Below are positions 51,029 to 59,507 of a DNA stretch of 64,000 nt, piece by piece. Each line of letters opens with the position of its first letter. Within the stretch, counting starts at the first letter, position 1. The DNA comes from Oryzomonas sagensis. GTDB taxonomy: Bacteria > Desulfobacterota > Desulfuromonadia > Geobacterales > Pseudopelobacteraceae. Where the stretch lies: contig NZ_VZRA01000001.1 in NCBI RefSeq assembly GCF_008802355.1, positions 924,525-988,524 of the forward strand, in the 5' to 3' direction. Made by a program: the position numbers and the translations under genes. Below the pieces are notes generated by a model. That model was not told where the DNA came from, searched no databases, and saw only the letters and a list, made by a program, of their open reading frames with translations.

Positions 51029-54000
51029 ATGCAGAATCCAGAGATCAACACGAAGATCGTAGCGCGCGGCAAGGATTTCTTTTCCACCATCTCCGGGGAA
51101 AAGCCCTCGCTCTTCAACAAAGGGGCTTGGATGGGCAAGGTTATGGACTGGAGCATGCAGAACGAGCAGTTCAAGGTCCAGATGTTCCGCTTTGTGGACG
51201 CCTTCCCCTCCCTGACGACCTCCAAACTCCTGACCGACCATATCCGCGAGTATTTCGGCGAGGAGAAGGACATGCCGCCGGTGCTCTCCACCGGCGCCAA
51301 GATGGCCGGGATGCTCGGCTCCCTGGGTGGGGCGATGCTCAACAAGTTCATCTCGGCCAATATCCAGGAGATGGCGCGCCAGTTCATCGTGGGCGAAAAC
51401 ACCAAAGAAGCCATAAAGAACATGGAAAAACTGCGCAAGGACGGTTTTGCCGCCGTGGTGGACGTGCTGGGCGAGGCCACCCTCTCGGAGGAAGAGGCCG
51501 AGGTTTACGTTACGACCTACCTGGAGTTGCTGGACGCCCTCAAGAATGAGCAGAAGGGGTGGAAAGGGCTGGCCGGCCACGGCGGAGATGGAAATCTGGA
51601 CTGGGGCCACGCGCCCAAGGTCAATATCGCCGTCAAGCCGACCGCCCTGTTCTGCCTGGCCAACCCCCAGGATTTCGAGGGGTCGGTGGAGGCCATCCTG
51701 CGCCAGATGCGCCGGATCTGCGCCAAGGTGGTGGAGATGGAAGGTTTCCTCTGCATCGACATGGAGTCCTACCGCTTCAAGGAGATCACCCAGGAGGTGT
51801 TCCGCCGCCTGAAGATGGAATACAAGGAGTATCCCCACATCGGCATCGTGTTCCAGGCCTACCTGAAGGATACGGACAAGGACCTGGCCAATATGCTGGC
51901 CTGGGCCAAGGCCCAGAATACGCAGATATCGATCCGCCTGGTCAAGGGGGCCTACTGGGATTACGAGACGGTCAAGGCCAAGCAGATGGGCTGGCCGATC
52001 CCGGTCTGGACCATCAAGGCCGAAAGCGACGCCGCCTATGAGCGCCAGGCGCGCCTGATCCTGGAAAACCACCAGATCTGCCATTTCGCCTGCGCCTCCC
52101 ACAACATCCGCACCATCTCGGCCGTCATGGAGATGGCCAACGCGCTGCACGTGCCCGAGTCGCGCTACGAGTTCCAGGTGTTGTACGGCATGGCCGAACC
52201 GGTCCGCAGAGGTATCCTCAAGGTCGCGGGGCGCATCCGCCTCTACTGCCCCTACGGCGACATGGTGCCGGGCATGGGATACCTGGTGCGGCGCCTGCTG
52301 GAAAATACCGCCAACGAATCCTTCCTGCGCCAGAGTTTTGCCGAAGATGCCCAGATCGAGCGTCTCCTGGAAGACCCGGACAAGACCGCGGAACGGGAAC
52401 GGAGCGAACGGGCCGCCAAGCCGAAGAAGGCGGTGGCCGGGCCCGGCGGCCTGCCCCGCTTCGCCAACGACCCCATGGTGGATTTCACCCGCCCTGACCA
52501 TCGCGCCGCTTTCCCGGCGGCCCTTGCCCAGGTGCGCACCGCTTTCGGCACGACCTATCCGCTCTTTATCGGCGGCCAGGAGGTGATGACCGCCGATCTG
52601 ATCCCGACCGTCAACCCCGCCAAGCCGTCGGAGGTGCTGGGCCAGATCTGCCAGGCCGGCATCCCCGAGGTGACCAGGGCCATCGCCGCCGCCAAGGCGG
52701 TCTTCCCGGCCTGGCGCGACACGCCGCCACGCGAACGCGCCCAGTATCTGCTCAAGGCGGCCGAGATCGCCCGCAGGCGCGCCTTCGAACTGTCGGCGTG
52801 GCAGGTGCTGGAGATCGGGAAACAGTGGGACCAGGCCTATGCCGACGTGGGCGAGGCGATCGACTTCCTGGAGTACTATGCCCGGGAGATGATCCGTCTG
52901 GGAGCCCCCCAACGGGTCGGCAACGCGCCCGGCGAACTGAACCACTACTTCTACGAGCCCAAGGGGCTGGCGGCGGTCATCGCACCGTGGAACTTCCCGC
53001 TGGCCATCAGCATGGGCATGGCCTCCGCCGCCATCGTGACCGGCAATCCGGTGATCTACAAGCCTTCCAACATCACCGGCATCATCGGCCATCACCTGAT
53101 GGAGATCTTCAAGGAGGCCGGGCTGCCGGCCGGCGTGTTCAACTACGTCCCTGGCCGTGGCAGCGTGATGGGGGACTTCCTGGTGGATCACCCGGACATC
53201 AGCCTCATCGCCTTCACCGGTTCCATGGAGGTCGGCCTGCGCATCGTCGAACGGGCCGCCAAGGTCTATCCGGGCCAGCCCAACGTCAAGAAGATCATCT
53301 CCGAGATGGGGGGCAAGAACGCGATCATCATCGACGACGACGCCGACCTGGACGAGGCCGTGCCGCATGTGCTCTACTCGGCCTTTGCCTTCCAGGGGCA
53401 GAAGTGCTCGGCTTGCTCAAGGGTCATCGTCCTGGATGCGGTCTACGACAGGTTCACGGAACGGCTGGTAAAGGCTGCCCAGGCCTATCGGATCGGCCCC
53501 TCCGAGGACCCGGCCAACACCATGGGGGCCGTGGCCGACGCCGCCGCCCAGAAGAGCATCCTCGAGTATGTCGCCTTGGGCAAGCAGGAAGGGAAGCTGC
53601 TCTTTGAGAGCCCGATCCCCCAGGGGGAGGGATACTGGGTGCCGCTGACCATTGTCGGCGGCATCACCCCGCAGCACCGGCTGGCCCAGGAAGAGGTGTT
53701 CGGCCCGGTGCTGGCGGTCATGCGCGCCAAGGATTTCGACCAGGCCGTGGAGTGGGCCAACTCGACCCGCTTTGCCCTGACCGGCGGCATCTTCAGCCGC
53801 AGCCCCGAGCATCTGGCCCAGGCGCGCCGCGATTTCCGGGTCGGCAACCTGTACATCAACCGCAACAATACCGGCGCCCAGGTGGAACGCCAGCCCTTCG
53901 GCGGGTCGCGCATGTCGGGCGTCGGCACCAAGTCGGGCGGCCCCGACTACCTGCTGCACTTCATGGACCCGCGGGTGGTGACGGAAAACACCATGCGCCG

Positions 54001-54043
54001 GGGGTTTGCGCCCATAGAGGCGGACGACGACTGGGTGGAGTAG
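51029..54043 (+). CDS. putA: bifunctional proline dehydrogenase / glutamate-semialdehyde dehydrogenase
   Basis: A 1004-residue PutA that oxidises proline to glutamate in two steps at the membrane. The first half is the FAD-dependent proline dehydrogenase barrel (about residues 110-440; IRLVKGAYWDYETVKAKQ). The second is an aldehyde dehydrogenase (about 500-985) with EMGGKNAIIIDDDADLDEA and catalytic Cys793 in QGQKCSACSRV. It lacks the N-terminal ribbon-helix-helix domain of trifunctional enterobacterial PutA, so the divergent GntR protein probably takes over repression. The start at 51029 follows AAGGAGAG; the frame is open to 50969 inside the operator. Confidence 0.95.
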   Translation: MQNPEINTKIVARGKDFFSTISGEKPSLFNKGAWMGKVMDWSMQNEQFKVQMFRFVDAFPSLTTSKLLTDHIREYFGEEKDMPPVLSTGAKMAGMLGSLGGAMLNKFISANIQEMARQFIVGENTKEAIKNMEKLRKDGFAAVVDVLGEATLSEEEAEVYVTTYLELLDALKNEQKGWKGLAGHGGDGNLDWGHAPKVNIAVKPTALFCLANPQDFEGSVEAILRQMRRICAKVVEMEGFLCIDMESYRFKEITQEVFRRLKMEYKEYPHIGIVFQAYLKDTDKDLANMLAWAKAQNTQISIRLVKGAYWDYETVKAKQMGWPIPVWTIKAESDAAYERQARLILENHQICHFACASHNIRTISAVMEMANALHVPESRYEFQVLYGMAEPVRRGILKVAGRIRLYCPYGDMVPGMGYLVRRLLENTANESFLRQSFAEDAQIERLLEDPDKTAERERSERAAKPKKAVAGPGGLPRFANDPMVDFTRPDHRAAFPAALAQVRTAFGTTYPLFIGGQEVMTADLIPTVNPAKPSEVLGQICQAGIPEVTRAIAAAKAVFPAWRDTPPRERAQYLLKAAEIARRRAFELSAWQVLEIGKQWDQAYADVGEAIDFLEYYAREMIRLGAPQRVGNAPGELNHYFYEPKGLAAVIAPWNFPLAISMGMASAAIVTGNPVIYKPSNITGIIGHHLMEIFKEAGLPAGVFNYVPGRGSVMGDFLVDHPDISLIAFTGSMEVGLRIVERAAKVYPGQPNVKKIISEMGGKNAIIIDDDADLDEAVPHVLYSAFAFQGQKCSACSRVIVLDAVYDRFTERLVKAAQAYRIGPSEDPANTMGAVADAAAQKSILEYVALGKQEGKLLFESPIPQGEGYWVPLTIVGGITPQHRLAQEEVFGPVLAVMRAKDFDQAVEWANSTRFALTGGIFSRSPEHLAQARRDFRVGNLYINRNNTGAQVERQPFGGSRMSGVGTKSGGPDYLLHFMDPRVVTENTMRRGFAPIEADDDWVE

Positions 54044-54110
54044 GGATGCGCCACTTTTTCGCAATCTCGGCGTCAGGCTTCACTTCTCCTCGTGACCCGG
54101 CCTGACACGC

Positions 54111-54210
54111 CCCCTCATCCGCCCCTTCGGGGCACCTTCTCCCCGGGGGAGAAGGGAATGAATTCTTCCCTCTCCCCCGGGGAGAGGGTGGCCGAAGGCC
54201 GGGTGAGGGG
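54111..54210. repeat. family B palindromic repeat (copy 2)
   Basis: Begins CCCCTCATCCGCCCCTTCGG, contains CTTCTCCCCGGGGGAGAAG and CTCTCCCCCGGGGAGAG, and ends GGCCGAAGGCCGGGTGAGGG. It is the inverted counterpart of the copy at 22157. Confidence 0.85.
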
Positions 54211-54234
54211 ATAAACCGGATAACGCCTTACAAG

Positions 54235-54262
54235 AAAAAAGCTCGCCTTGGCGGGCTTTTTT
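54235..54262 (+). terminator. intrinsic terminator between putA and the DMT gene
   Basis: A-run, GCTCGCC, TT loop, GGCGGGC, then TTTTTTCTTTT. The A- and T-runs make it potentially bidirectional. Confidence 0.88.
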
Positions 54263-54290
54263 CTTTTCAAAGCAGCAAAACTCTGAAAAA

Positions 54291-55184
54291 ATGCGCGGCA
54301 TGACGGAATCGACCAAAGGAACCATCTATGCCCTGCTGTCCGTGGGCATGTTCGCCACCCTCGGCACCGGTTTCAAGGTGGCGGTGACCCATCTGGGCAG
54401 CTTCTCGGTCGTGGTCTGGATGGGTATCTGGGCCACCCTGGCCCTCTTGGCGTGGCTGGCATGGGAGCGGAGGCTCGGGCTCATGGCGGCCGAATTCCGC
54501 CGCCGGCCGCTGTTTTTCGTCCTTGCCGGGGTGATCGGCCTGGGGGTGCAGCAGCTGCTCTGCCTGAAGACCTACGAATATATCCCGGCCAGCCAGGCGG
54601 TGATCCTGCACTATACCTATCCCCTGGTCATGCTCTTCTTGTCGTGGCTGCTGTTTCGGGAACGGTCCGGCTGGCGAGCGGTGTTCTGCGTGGCGCTGGG
54701 GTTCGCCGGGGTCTGCGTGCTGGTGACGGCCGGCGGCGGGTTGGGCGATGTGCGCCTCTCGGTCGGGGTGGCGCTGGCCATGGGGACCTCCCTCTCCTTT
54801 GGCCTGTTCTGCGTGTTGATCAAGCATGCCCGTTTCCCGGTAACGGCCGGCATGTTTCTCTTCAATCTGTTCGGGCTGCTGTTCCTGCTCTGCCTCGTGC
54901 CCTTCTACCCCGTACGCTGGACGCCCGGTGGGGGCGACATGCTCCTGTTGGCCTACCTGGGGGTGGTGACCACCGCCCTGGCCCTGATCCTCTGGAACCG
55001 CGCCCTGCGCATGATCCCCACCAGCCGCTCGTCCAACTGCGCCCTGCTGGTGCCGATCCTGTCGCTGATCTGCATCGCCCTGGTGCTGAAGGAACACGTA
55101 TCGGGCATGCAGGGGGTGGGCATGGCGGTCGTCATCGGCTCGGTCTTCCTGAACGTCAAGCTGGCAAACGTATCAAAGGCGTGA
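54291..55184 (+). CDS. EamA/DMT-family transporter
   Basis: A 297-residue inner-membrane protein with about ten helices and two EamA repeats (GTIYALLSVGMFATLGTGFK at the first helix; a second repeat starts near residue 155). It differs from the DMT protein at 43354. ATG at 54300 (MTESTKG) is an alternative start; neither has a strong ribosome-binding site. It is followed by a family C repeat and azlCD, so amino-acid export is a reasonable but unproved role. Confidence 0.87.
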   Translation: MRGMTESTKGTIYALLSVGMFATLGTGFKVAVTHLGSFSVVVWMGIWATLALLAWLAWERRLGLMAAEFRRRPLFFVLAGVIGLGVQQLLCLKTYEYIPASQAVILHYTYPLVMLFLSWLLFRERSGWRAVFCVALGFAGVCVLVTAGGGLGDVRLSVGVALAMGTSLSFGLFCVLIKHARFPVTAGMFLFNLFGLLFLLCLVPFYPVRWTPGGGDMLLLAYLGVVTTALALILWNRALRMIPTSRSSNCALLVPILSLICIALVLKEHVSGMQGVGMAVVIGSVFLNVKLANVSKA

Positions 55185-55185
55185 G

Positions 55186-55364
55186 CCCCGAATCCGCGGG
55201 GCCCGCGCGGCTCCTCTCGCTTGCATGCCTCTGTCCCGGCGTTGCCGGTCGTATTCCCCTTCCGGGCGGAGTACGTGCAGTAGAGCCGGCATGACGCTCC
55301 ACGGGCGGCGTCGGGACCCCGGCCATGCCGCTCGCTCCGCCGCACAGGCCCCACGGATTCGGGG
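55186..55364. repeat. family C intergenic element (copy 1)
   Basis: Ends are inverted repeats: CCCCGAATCCGCGGGGCC (55186-55203) and GGCCCCACGGATTCGGGG (55347-55364), one mismatch in 18. The interior GGGCGGCGTCGGGACCCCGG and CGCTCGCTCCGCCG segments match copy 2. It fills the gap between the DMT gene and azlC and encodes no protein. Confidence 0.8.
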
Positions 55365-55417
55365 CGCGGCCGGATGCGGTTGGTTTGGGCAACTCACCTC
55401 TCCCGGATGATAAATCT

Positions 55418-56119
55418 ATGGCACAGACATTCGATTGCGTGAAAGAGGGGATGAAGGCGGCGTGGCCGATCTGCCTGGGGTATTTCCCCATCGGTCTCTC
55501 CCTGGGGGTGCTCGCCCAAAAGGGGGGACTGCTCCCCTGGCAGGTAGGGCTCATGTCGATCGTAGTCTATGCCGGCGGCTCCCAGTTCATCGCCGTTGCC
55601 ATGATCGGCAGCGGCGCCTCCATCCCGGCCATCGTTACCACCACCTTCATGGTCAACCTGCGCCACATGCTGATGAGCTCGGCTCTGGCGGTGCATTTTC
55701 CCGGCGTCTCCCGGCGGTTCCTGGCCCTGTTCGCCTATGGCCTGACTGACGAGAGTTTTGCCGTCAACATGGTCCGGTTCAACCGGGGCGACTGGGAGCG
55801 GCAGAGCGCCCTGACGCTCAACCAGGCTACCAACTTCACCTGGTTCGTCAGCACCGTGGCCGGGGTCTATGTGGGGCAGTTCATTCCCTCCGGCGCCCTG
55901 GGGATCGACTACGCCCTGACCGGTATGTTCATCTGCCTGCTGGTCTTCCAGTTGCGCGGCCCGGTTTTCGTTGCCACCGCCCTGATGGCGGCCTTCTGTT
56001 CCGTGGTAGCCTATCTCTGGCTGCCGGGCAACGCCTACGTGATCGTTGCCTCCACTGTGGCGGCAACGGCCGGATTCATGCTGAAACGCTCCCTGCGGCA
56101 CCGGGGAGGGCGGCCATGA
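55418..56119 (+). CDS. azlC: branched-chain amino-acid exporter large subunit, AzlC family
   Basis: A 233-residue inner-membrane protein with about six to seven helices. AzlC features: a basic/amphipathic start (CVKEGMKAAWPICLGYFPIG), YAGGSQFIAVAMIG, and TTTFMVNLRHMLMSSALA. Together with AzlD it forms a two-subunit exporter like YgaZH. The frame extends into the upstream repeat, so ATG 55418 (MAQTFD) is preferred. It overlaps azlD by four bases. Confidence 0.92.
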   Translation: MAQTFDCVKEGMKAAWPICLGYFPIGLSLGVLAQKGGLLPWQVGLMSIVVYAGGSQFIAVAMIGSGASIPAIVTTTFMVNLRHMLMSSALAVHFPGVSRRFLALFAYGLTDESFAVNMVRFNRGDWERQSALTLNQATNFTWFVSTVAGVYVGQFIPSGALGIDYALTGMFICLLVFQLRGPVFVATALMAAFCSVVAYLWLPGNAYVIVASTVAATAGFMLKRSLRHRGGRP

Positions 56120-56439
56120 GCGCCACCGGCTACCTCCTGCTGATCCTCTGCATGGGCGTTGTGACCTACCTGCCGCGCATGCTGCCCCTGGTGACTTTCT
56201 CCCGCCGGAAACTTCCCCCCTGGTTTGTGGAGTGGCTGGAGTTGATCCCCCCCGCCATCCTGAGCGCCCTGATCGCTCCGACGCTGTTTACCCAGGCGGC
56301 GCCACGGCTGTTCGTCCTGGGCAAGATCGAGTTGCTGGCCGCCCTGCCGACCCTGGCCTTCGCCCTCAAGACCCGCTCGTTGGCCGGGACGGTGGTGGTG
56401 GGGATGCTCTGCTACTGGGGGCTGCATTATCTGGTATAA
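56116..56439 (+). CDS. azlD: branched-chain amino-acid exporter small subunit, AzlD family
   Basis: A 107-residue protein with three to four helices, beginning with the AzlD pattern LLILCMGVVTYLPRMLPLV and containing IPPAILSALIAPTLF. It overlaps azlC by ATGA, so subunit production is coupled. A family C element starts six bases after the stop. Confidence 0.9.
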   Translation: MSATGYLLLILCMGVVTYLPRMLPLVTFSRRKLPPWFVEWLELIPPAILSALIAPTLFTQAAPRLFVLGKIELLAALPTLAFALKTRSLAGTVVVGMLCYWGLHYLV

Positions 56440-56444
56440 TTCGA

Positions 56445-56590
56445 CCTGCATCCGCGACACCTCCGCGACACCTCCACGGCTCCTCTCGCGTGACCTGCCC
56501 CAGTCCCGGCAGTGCCGGCATGATGCGGAATGGGCGGCGTTGGACTCAGGCCAGTCGCTCGTTCTGCCGTTCAGGCGCCACGGATTCAGG
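56445..56590. repeat. family C intergenic element (copy 2)
   Basis: Starts CCTGCATCCGCGACACC and ends GGCGCCACGGATTCAGG, the terminal inverted repeat of the family. The left part has a short internal duplication (TCCGCGACACC twice). The core GGGCGGCGTTGGACTCAGG followed by CGCTCGTTCTGCCG aligns with copy 1. Confidence 0.8.
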
Positions 56591-56685
56591 TCTCGTCCCA
56601 CCCGGAACAGGGCTTTGTGGTTGCCAACGGGGCGGTTTGTGGGTAAAAGGAACAGGTAGACAATAGAGATCGGAGATCGGCAACA

Positions 56686-57891
56686 ATGCATGTGGCGGAA
56701 TGGAAGATAGGGCCGGAGTCGGTGCGGATGCTGGAGTTGGGGCACCCCTGGATCATTGCCGACACGTACACCAAGCGCTGGCCGACCGGTCAGGCCGGTC
56801 AACTGATTGAGCTGGCCGACGGCCAGGGGCGCTTCCTGGCAACGGCCCTGCTCGATCCGCAGGATCGCATCGTGGCACGGGTGCTGTCCCGGGAGCGGAT
56901 ACGCCTGGACCGCGCCTGGCTGACGAAGCGTCTTCAGGCGGCCCTCGAATTGCGCCACAACCATGCCGACCTGGGGGACACCACCGCCTACCGGCTGGTC
57001 AACGCCGAGGGGGACGGGCTTCCCGGCTTGACCGTGGACCGTTACGGCGATTACCTGATGGTGCAGGTCTACTGCGCCGGCTGGCGGCCGTACCTGAAGC
57101 TCGTGACCCAGGCCTTGGGCGACCTGCTCGCCCCCCGGGGGATCTACGAGAAGAGCCGTCCCCAGAAGACGCGCCAACTGGAAGCGGTCAGCGACACCAA
57201 GAGCTACGGCAGGCTGCTTGCCGGTACCGCCGCGCCCCAGCGCCTGGAGGTGCGGGAAAACGGCCTCAGTTTCCTGGTGAGCCTGGAACAGGGGCTGAAC
57301 ACCGGGCTGTTCCTGGACCAGCGCAAAAACCGCCGGGACCTGATGTCCAGGGTGGCCGGCAAGCGGGTGCTCAACCTGTTCGCCTACACCGGCGCCTTCT
57401 CGGTGGCTGCCGCCTCGGCCGGGGCCGTCCAGGTGACGAGCGTGGACGCCTCGCCCGGCTATACCGAGTGGGCCAGGGCGAATTTCGGCCTCAACCGGCT
57501 CAATCCCAAGCGGCATGAGTTCATCGTGGGGGACTGCCACCAGGTGCTGACCGACCTGGGCAGCCGCGGGTGCCGTTACGACGTGGTGCTGATGGACCCC
57601 CCCTCCTTCTCCACCACGGCCAAGAGTCGCTTCACGACCCGCGGCGGCACCTCGGACCTGGTGGCGGCCGCCCTGCCGCTCTTGAGCGGCAACGGCCTTT
57701 TGATCGCCTCCTCCAACCACCAGAAGGTGGATACGGCAGAGTATCTCAAGGAGTTGCGCCGCGGCGCGCTCCAGGCGGGCAGCGACCTCAGGGTGGTCGG
57801 CCTGGCGGGGCAGCCGGAGGATTTCCCCTATCCGGTGACCTTCCCCGAGGGGCGCTACCTCAAGTACGCCCTCTGCGTGAAGGGGGCCTGA
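56686..57891 (+). CDS. class I SAM-dependent rRNA methyltransferase, RlmI-like
   Basis: A 401-residue methyltransferase: N-terminal PUA domain (about residues 1-80, LELGHPWIIADTYTKRW), an EEHD-like central part (LVNAEGDGLPGLTVDRYGDY), and a C-terminal Rossmann domain. The SAM motif is LNLFAYTGAFSVAA, and the catalytic DPPSF is in VLMDPPSFS. This is the architecture of RlmI, which methylates C5 of a 23S rRNA cytosine. The substrate position in this organism is not proven. It lies between two family C elements. Confidence 0.88.
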   Translation: MHVAEWKIGPESVRMLELGHPWIIADTYTKRWPTGQAGQLIELADGQGRFLATALLDPQDRIVARVLSRERIRLDRAWLTKRLQAALELRHNHADLGDTTAYRLVNAEGDGLPGLTVDRYGDYLMVQVYCAGWRPYLKLVTQALGDLLAPRGIYEKSRPQKTRQLEAVSDTKSYGRLLAGTAAPQRLEVRENGLSFLVSLEQGLNTGLFLDQRKNRRDLMSRVAGKRVLNLFAYTGAFSVAAASAGAVQVTSVDASPGYTEWARANFGLNRLNPKRHEFIVGDCHQVLTDLGSRGCRYDVVLMDPPSFSTTAKSRFTTRGGTSDLVAAALPLLSGNGLLIASSNHQKVDTAEYLKELRRGALQAGSDLRVVGLAGQPEDFPYPVTFPEGRYLKYALCVKGA

Positions 57892-57925
57892 ACAGGCTGG
57901 GGCATTTCGCTCGATCAGCCGTTCG

Positions 57926-57940
57926 GCGTCACCGATTCGG
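57926..57940. repeat. family C right-end fragment
   Basis: GGCGTCACCGATTCGG resembles the right terminal repeat (GGCGCCACGGATTCAGG) and sits just before copy 3, suggesting remains of an earlier or tandem copy. Confidence 0.4.
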
Positions 57941-57945
57941 AAAAA

Positions 57946-58123
57946 CCTGAATCCGTGGCGCCTCCATGCCTCCACTTGTCCGGAAGGCCTCTGCCTCTGC
58001 CGGGATGCTGACAGTCGGCCGCCCGGCGGCGGACCGGCGTGGTGAGAGGCTTGCTGCGGCATGGGCGGCGTGCGGGCTCCGGCTCTTCCGGCAACTCCGG
58101 CATTCCGGCGTCGCGGATTCAGG
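57946..58123. repeat. family C intergenic element (copy 3)
   Basis: Starts CCTGAATCCGTGGCGCC and ends CGTCGCGGATTCAGG. Its first 50 bases match the partial copy at 32208, and the core CGGCATGGGCGGCGT matches copies 1 and 2. It fills the gap between the RlmI-like gene and the next ORF. Confidence 0.8.
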
Positions 58124-58148
58124 AAAAAACAATGCACGAGGGTGCGCC

Positions 58149-58619
58149 ATGACCATGAACTACGGGTTCCTCAAGGATTTTGCCATTATCGTCGGCGGCC
58201 TGGTGACCATCTTCGCCTTTGTCAACGGCCTTCTGGAATACCGGCGCCAGGGGCGGCAGAAGCGGGAGGAGCATTTCACCCTGCTGCGCCGCCGCCTGAA
58301 GGAAAACCCGCGGTTCAAGGAGATCTGTTCCCTGATGTTCGCCGACGATCCGCGCCTGGCCCAGATCGACGCCCAGGACAAACGGGATTTCGTCGGCCTG
58401 CTGGAGGAGGTGGCCCTCCAGATGAACTCCGGGCTGATCCGCCCGGAACTGGCCCATTATATGTTCGGCTACTACACGCTTAAATGCATGGAGAGCAGGG
58501 ATTTTTGGGCCAACCTGACCCTCGACGAGATCTATTGGAACCTGTTCCACGATTTTGCCCGGGAGATGAAACGCATGGAGACCTCCTTTGTCTTCGATCG
58601 GCGCAAGTTGCGCTTCTGA
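58149..58619 (+). CDS. hypothetical membrane-anchored protein
   Basis: A 156-residue protein with one N-terminal transmembrane helix (about residues 8-28, FAIIVGGLVTIFAFVNGLL). A basic stretch (EYRRQGRQKREEH) follows, then a helical cytoplasmic domain. No family recognised. The open frame runs back into the family C repeat, so ATG 58149, after GAGGGTG, is taken as the start. Codon use and length support a real gene. Confidence 0.7.
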   Translation: MTMNYGFLKDFAIIVGGLVTIFAFVNGLLEYRRQGRQKREEHFTLLRRRLKENPRFKEICSLMFADDPRLAQIDAQDKRDFVGLLEEVALQMNSGLIRPELAHYMFGYYTLKCMESRDFWANLTLDEIYWNLFHDFAREMKRMETSFVFDRRKLRF

Positions 58620-58719
58620 TGCCGCTTCCACCCCATGTCTGTCGGTGGCCATGAAAGGGTGCTACAATAGGAACAGGGATGTGTACGCATCAGAATGTTC
58701 GAGGTGCAGGAGGTTTGCG

Positions 58720-59133
58720 ATGAAAATCGTGGCCATGGCGGCGATAGCCCTCTGTTGCACGGTTGCCGGGGGCAACGCCCAGACGTACCGTTGGATCGAT
58801 GACCAGGGAGTGGTCAATTTTACCGATAGCCTGGAGGCGGTGCCGGCCAAGTATCGCCACAAGGTTCTCAAGGGGCCGGATATCACCACCCGCGACCCGC
58901 GGATCAAGGAAGAGATACAACAGCAGGAGGAGCGGGCTCGCCAGGAGGATGCATCCCGGCCGCCGGTGACCACGACGCCTGACTATGTGCCGCCGCCGAT
59001 GGAGATCGCGCCGCCCAAGGTTGAGAGCGACGAGCTCCCCCCCGGACGGACGCGGAGCCAGAAAATCCTGGACAACATAGAGCGGCGCAAGGCCGAAGAG
59101 GAAAAGGCCCAGCAGTCCGGCAGCCAGCAATGA
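58720..59133 (+). CDS. exported DUF4124 domain protein
   Basis: A 137-residue protein with a signal peptide (MKIVAMAAIALCCTVAGGNA) and a DUF4124 domain at the mature N-terminus (QTYRWIDDQGVVNFTDSLEA, a beta-hairpin unit). A low-complexity Pro/Glu/Arg-rich tail follows. The family is periplasmic and uncharacterised. Start after CAGGAGG; upstream open codons are ignored. Confidence 0.82.
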   Translation: MKIVAMAAIALCCTVAGGNAQTYRWIDDQGVVNFTDSLEAVPAKYRHKVLKGPDITTRDPRIKEEIQQQEERARQEDASRPPVTTTPDYVPPPMEIAPPKVESDELPPGRTRSQKILDNIERRKAEEEKAQQSGSQQ

Positions 59134-59170
59134 GGGGAATAGGTGGGAGATGTGCGATGATGGGGATGCC

Positions 59171-59494
59171 ATGACGGTTGAGATTCGTGAATCCGACATA
59201 ACGGTGGAGTTCTACCGCGGGTCCGGGCCGGGCGGCCAGCACCGGAACGTGACCGACTCGGCGGTGCGCATCCGCCATCTGCCGACCGGCATCGTGGCCC
59301 AGGCCTCGGAGAGCCGTTCCCAGCTCCAGAACCGGGAGGTCGCCATGGCACGTCTGCGGGTTGCGTTGGAAAAGCGCGAACGCAAGGTGAAGAAGCGCAT
59401 CGCCACCCGTGTGCCCAGGAAGGCCCGGGAAGAACGCCTGAGCGCGAAGAAGATCGTGTCCCAGCGCAAGCGGCTGCGTACGACGCTCGATTGA
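59171..59494 (+). CDS. release-factor-like GGQ protein, 107 aa
   Basis: A short protein built around the class I release factor catalytic domain: GSGPGGQHRNVTDSAVRI has the GGQ tripeptide at residues 21-23 that triggers peptidyl-tRNA hydrolysis. A basic helical tail (RVPRKAREERLSAKKIVSQR) follows. It has no codon-recognition domain, like ArfB/YaeJ, but is shorter than ArfB (140 aa), and the residue after Q is His-Arg-Asn, not the usual His-Val-Asn. A role in rescuing stalled ribosomes is plausible. ATG 59150 is an alternative start. Confidence 0.8.
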   Translation: MTVEIRESDITVEFYRGSGPGGQHRNVTDSAVRIRHLPTGIVAQASESRSQLQNREVAMARLRVALEKRERKVKKRIATRVPRKAREERLSAKKIVSQRKRLRTTLD

Positions 59495-59507
59495 GAGACG
59501 AAGATTC

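Noticed and set aside
51005-53368. 787-codon minus-strand ORF opposite putA
   Set aside because: Antisense shadow; His/Gly/Asp-rich translation and no motif.
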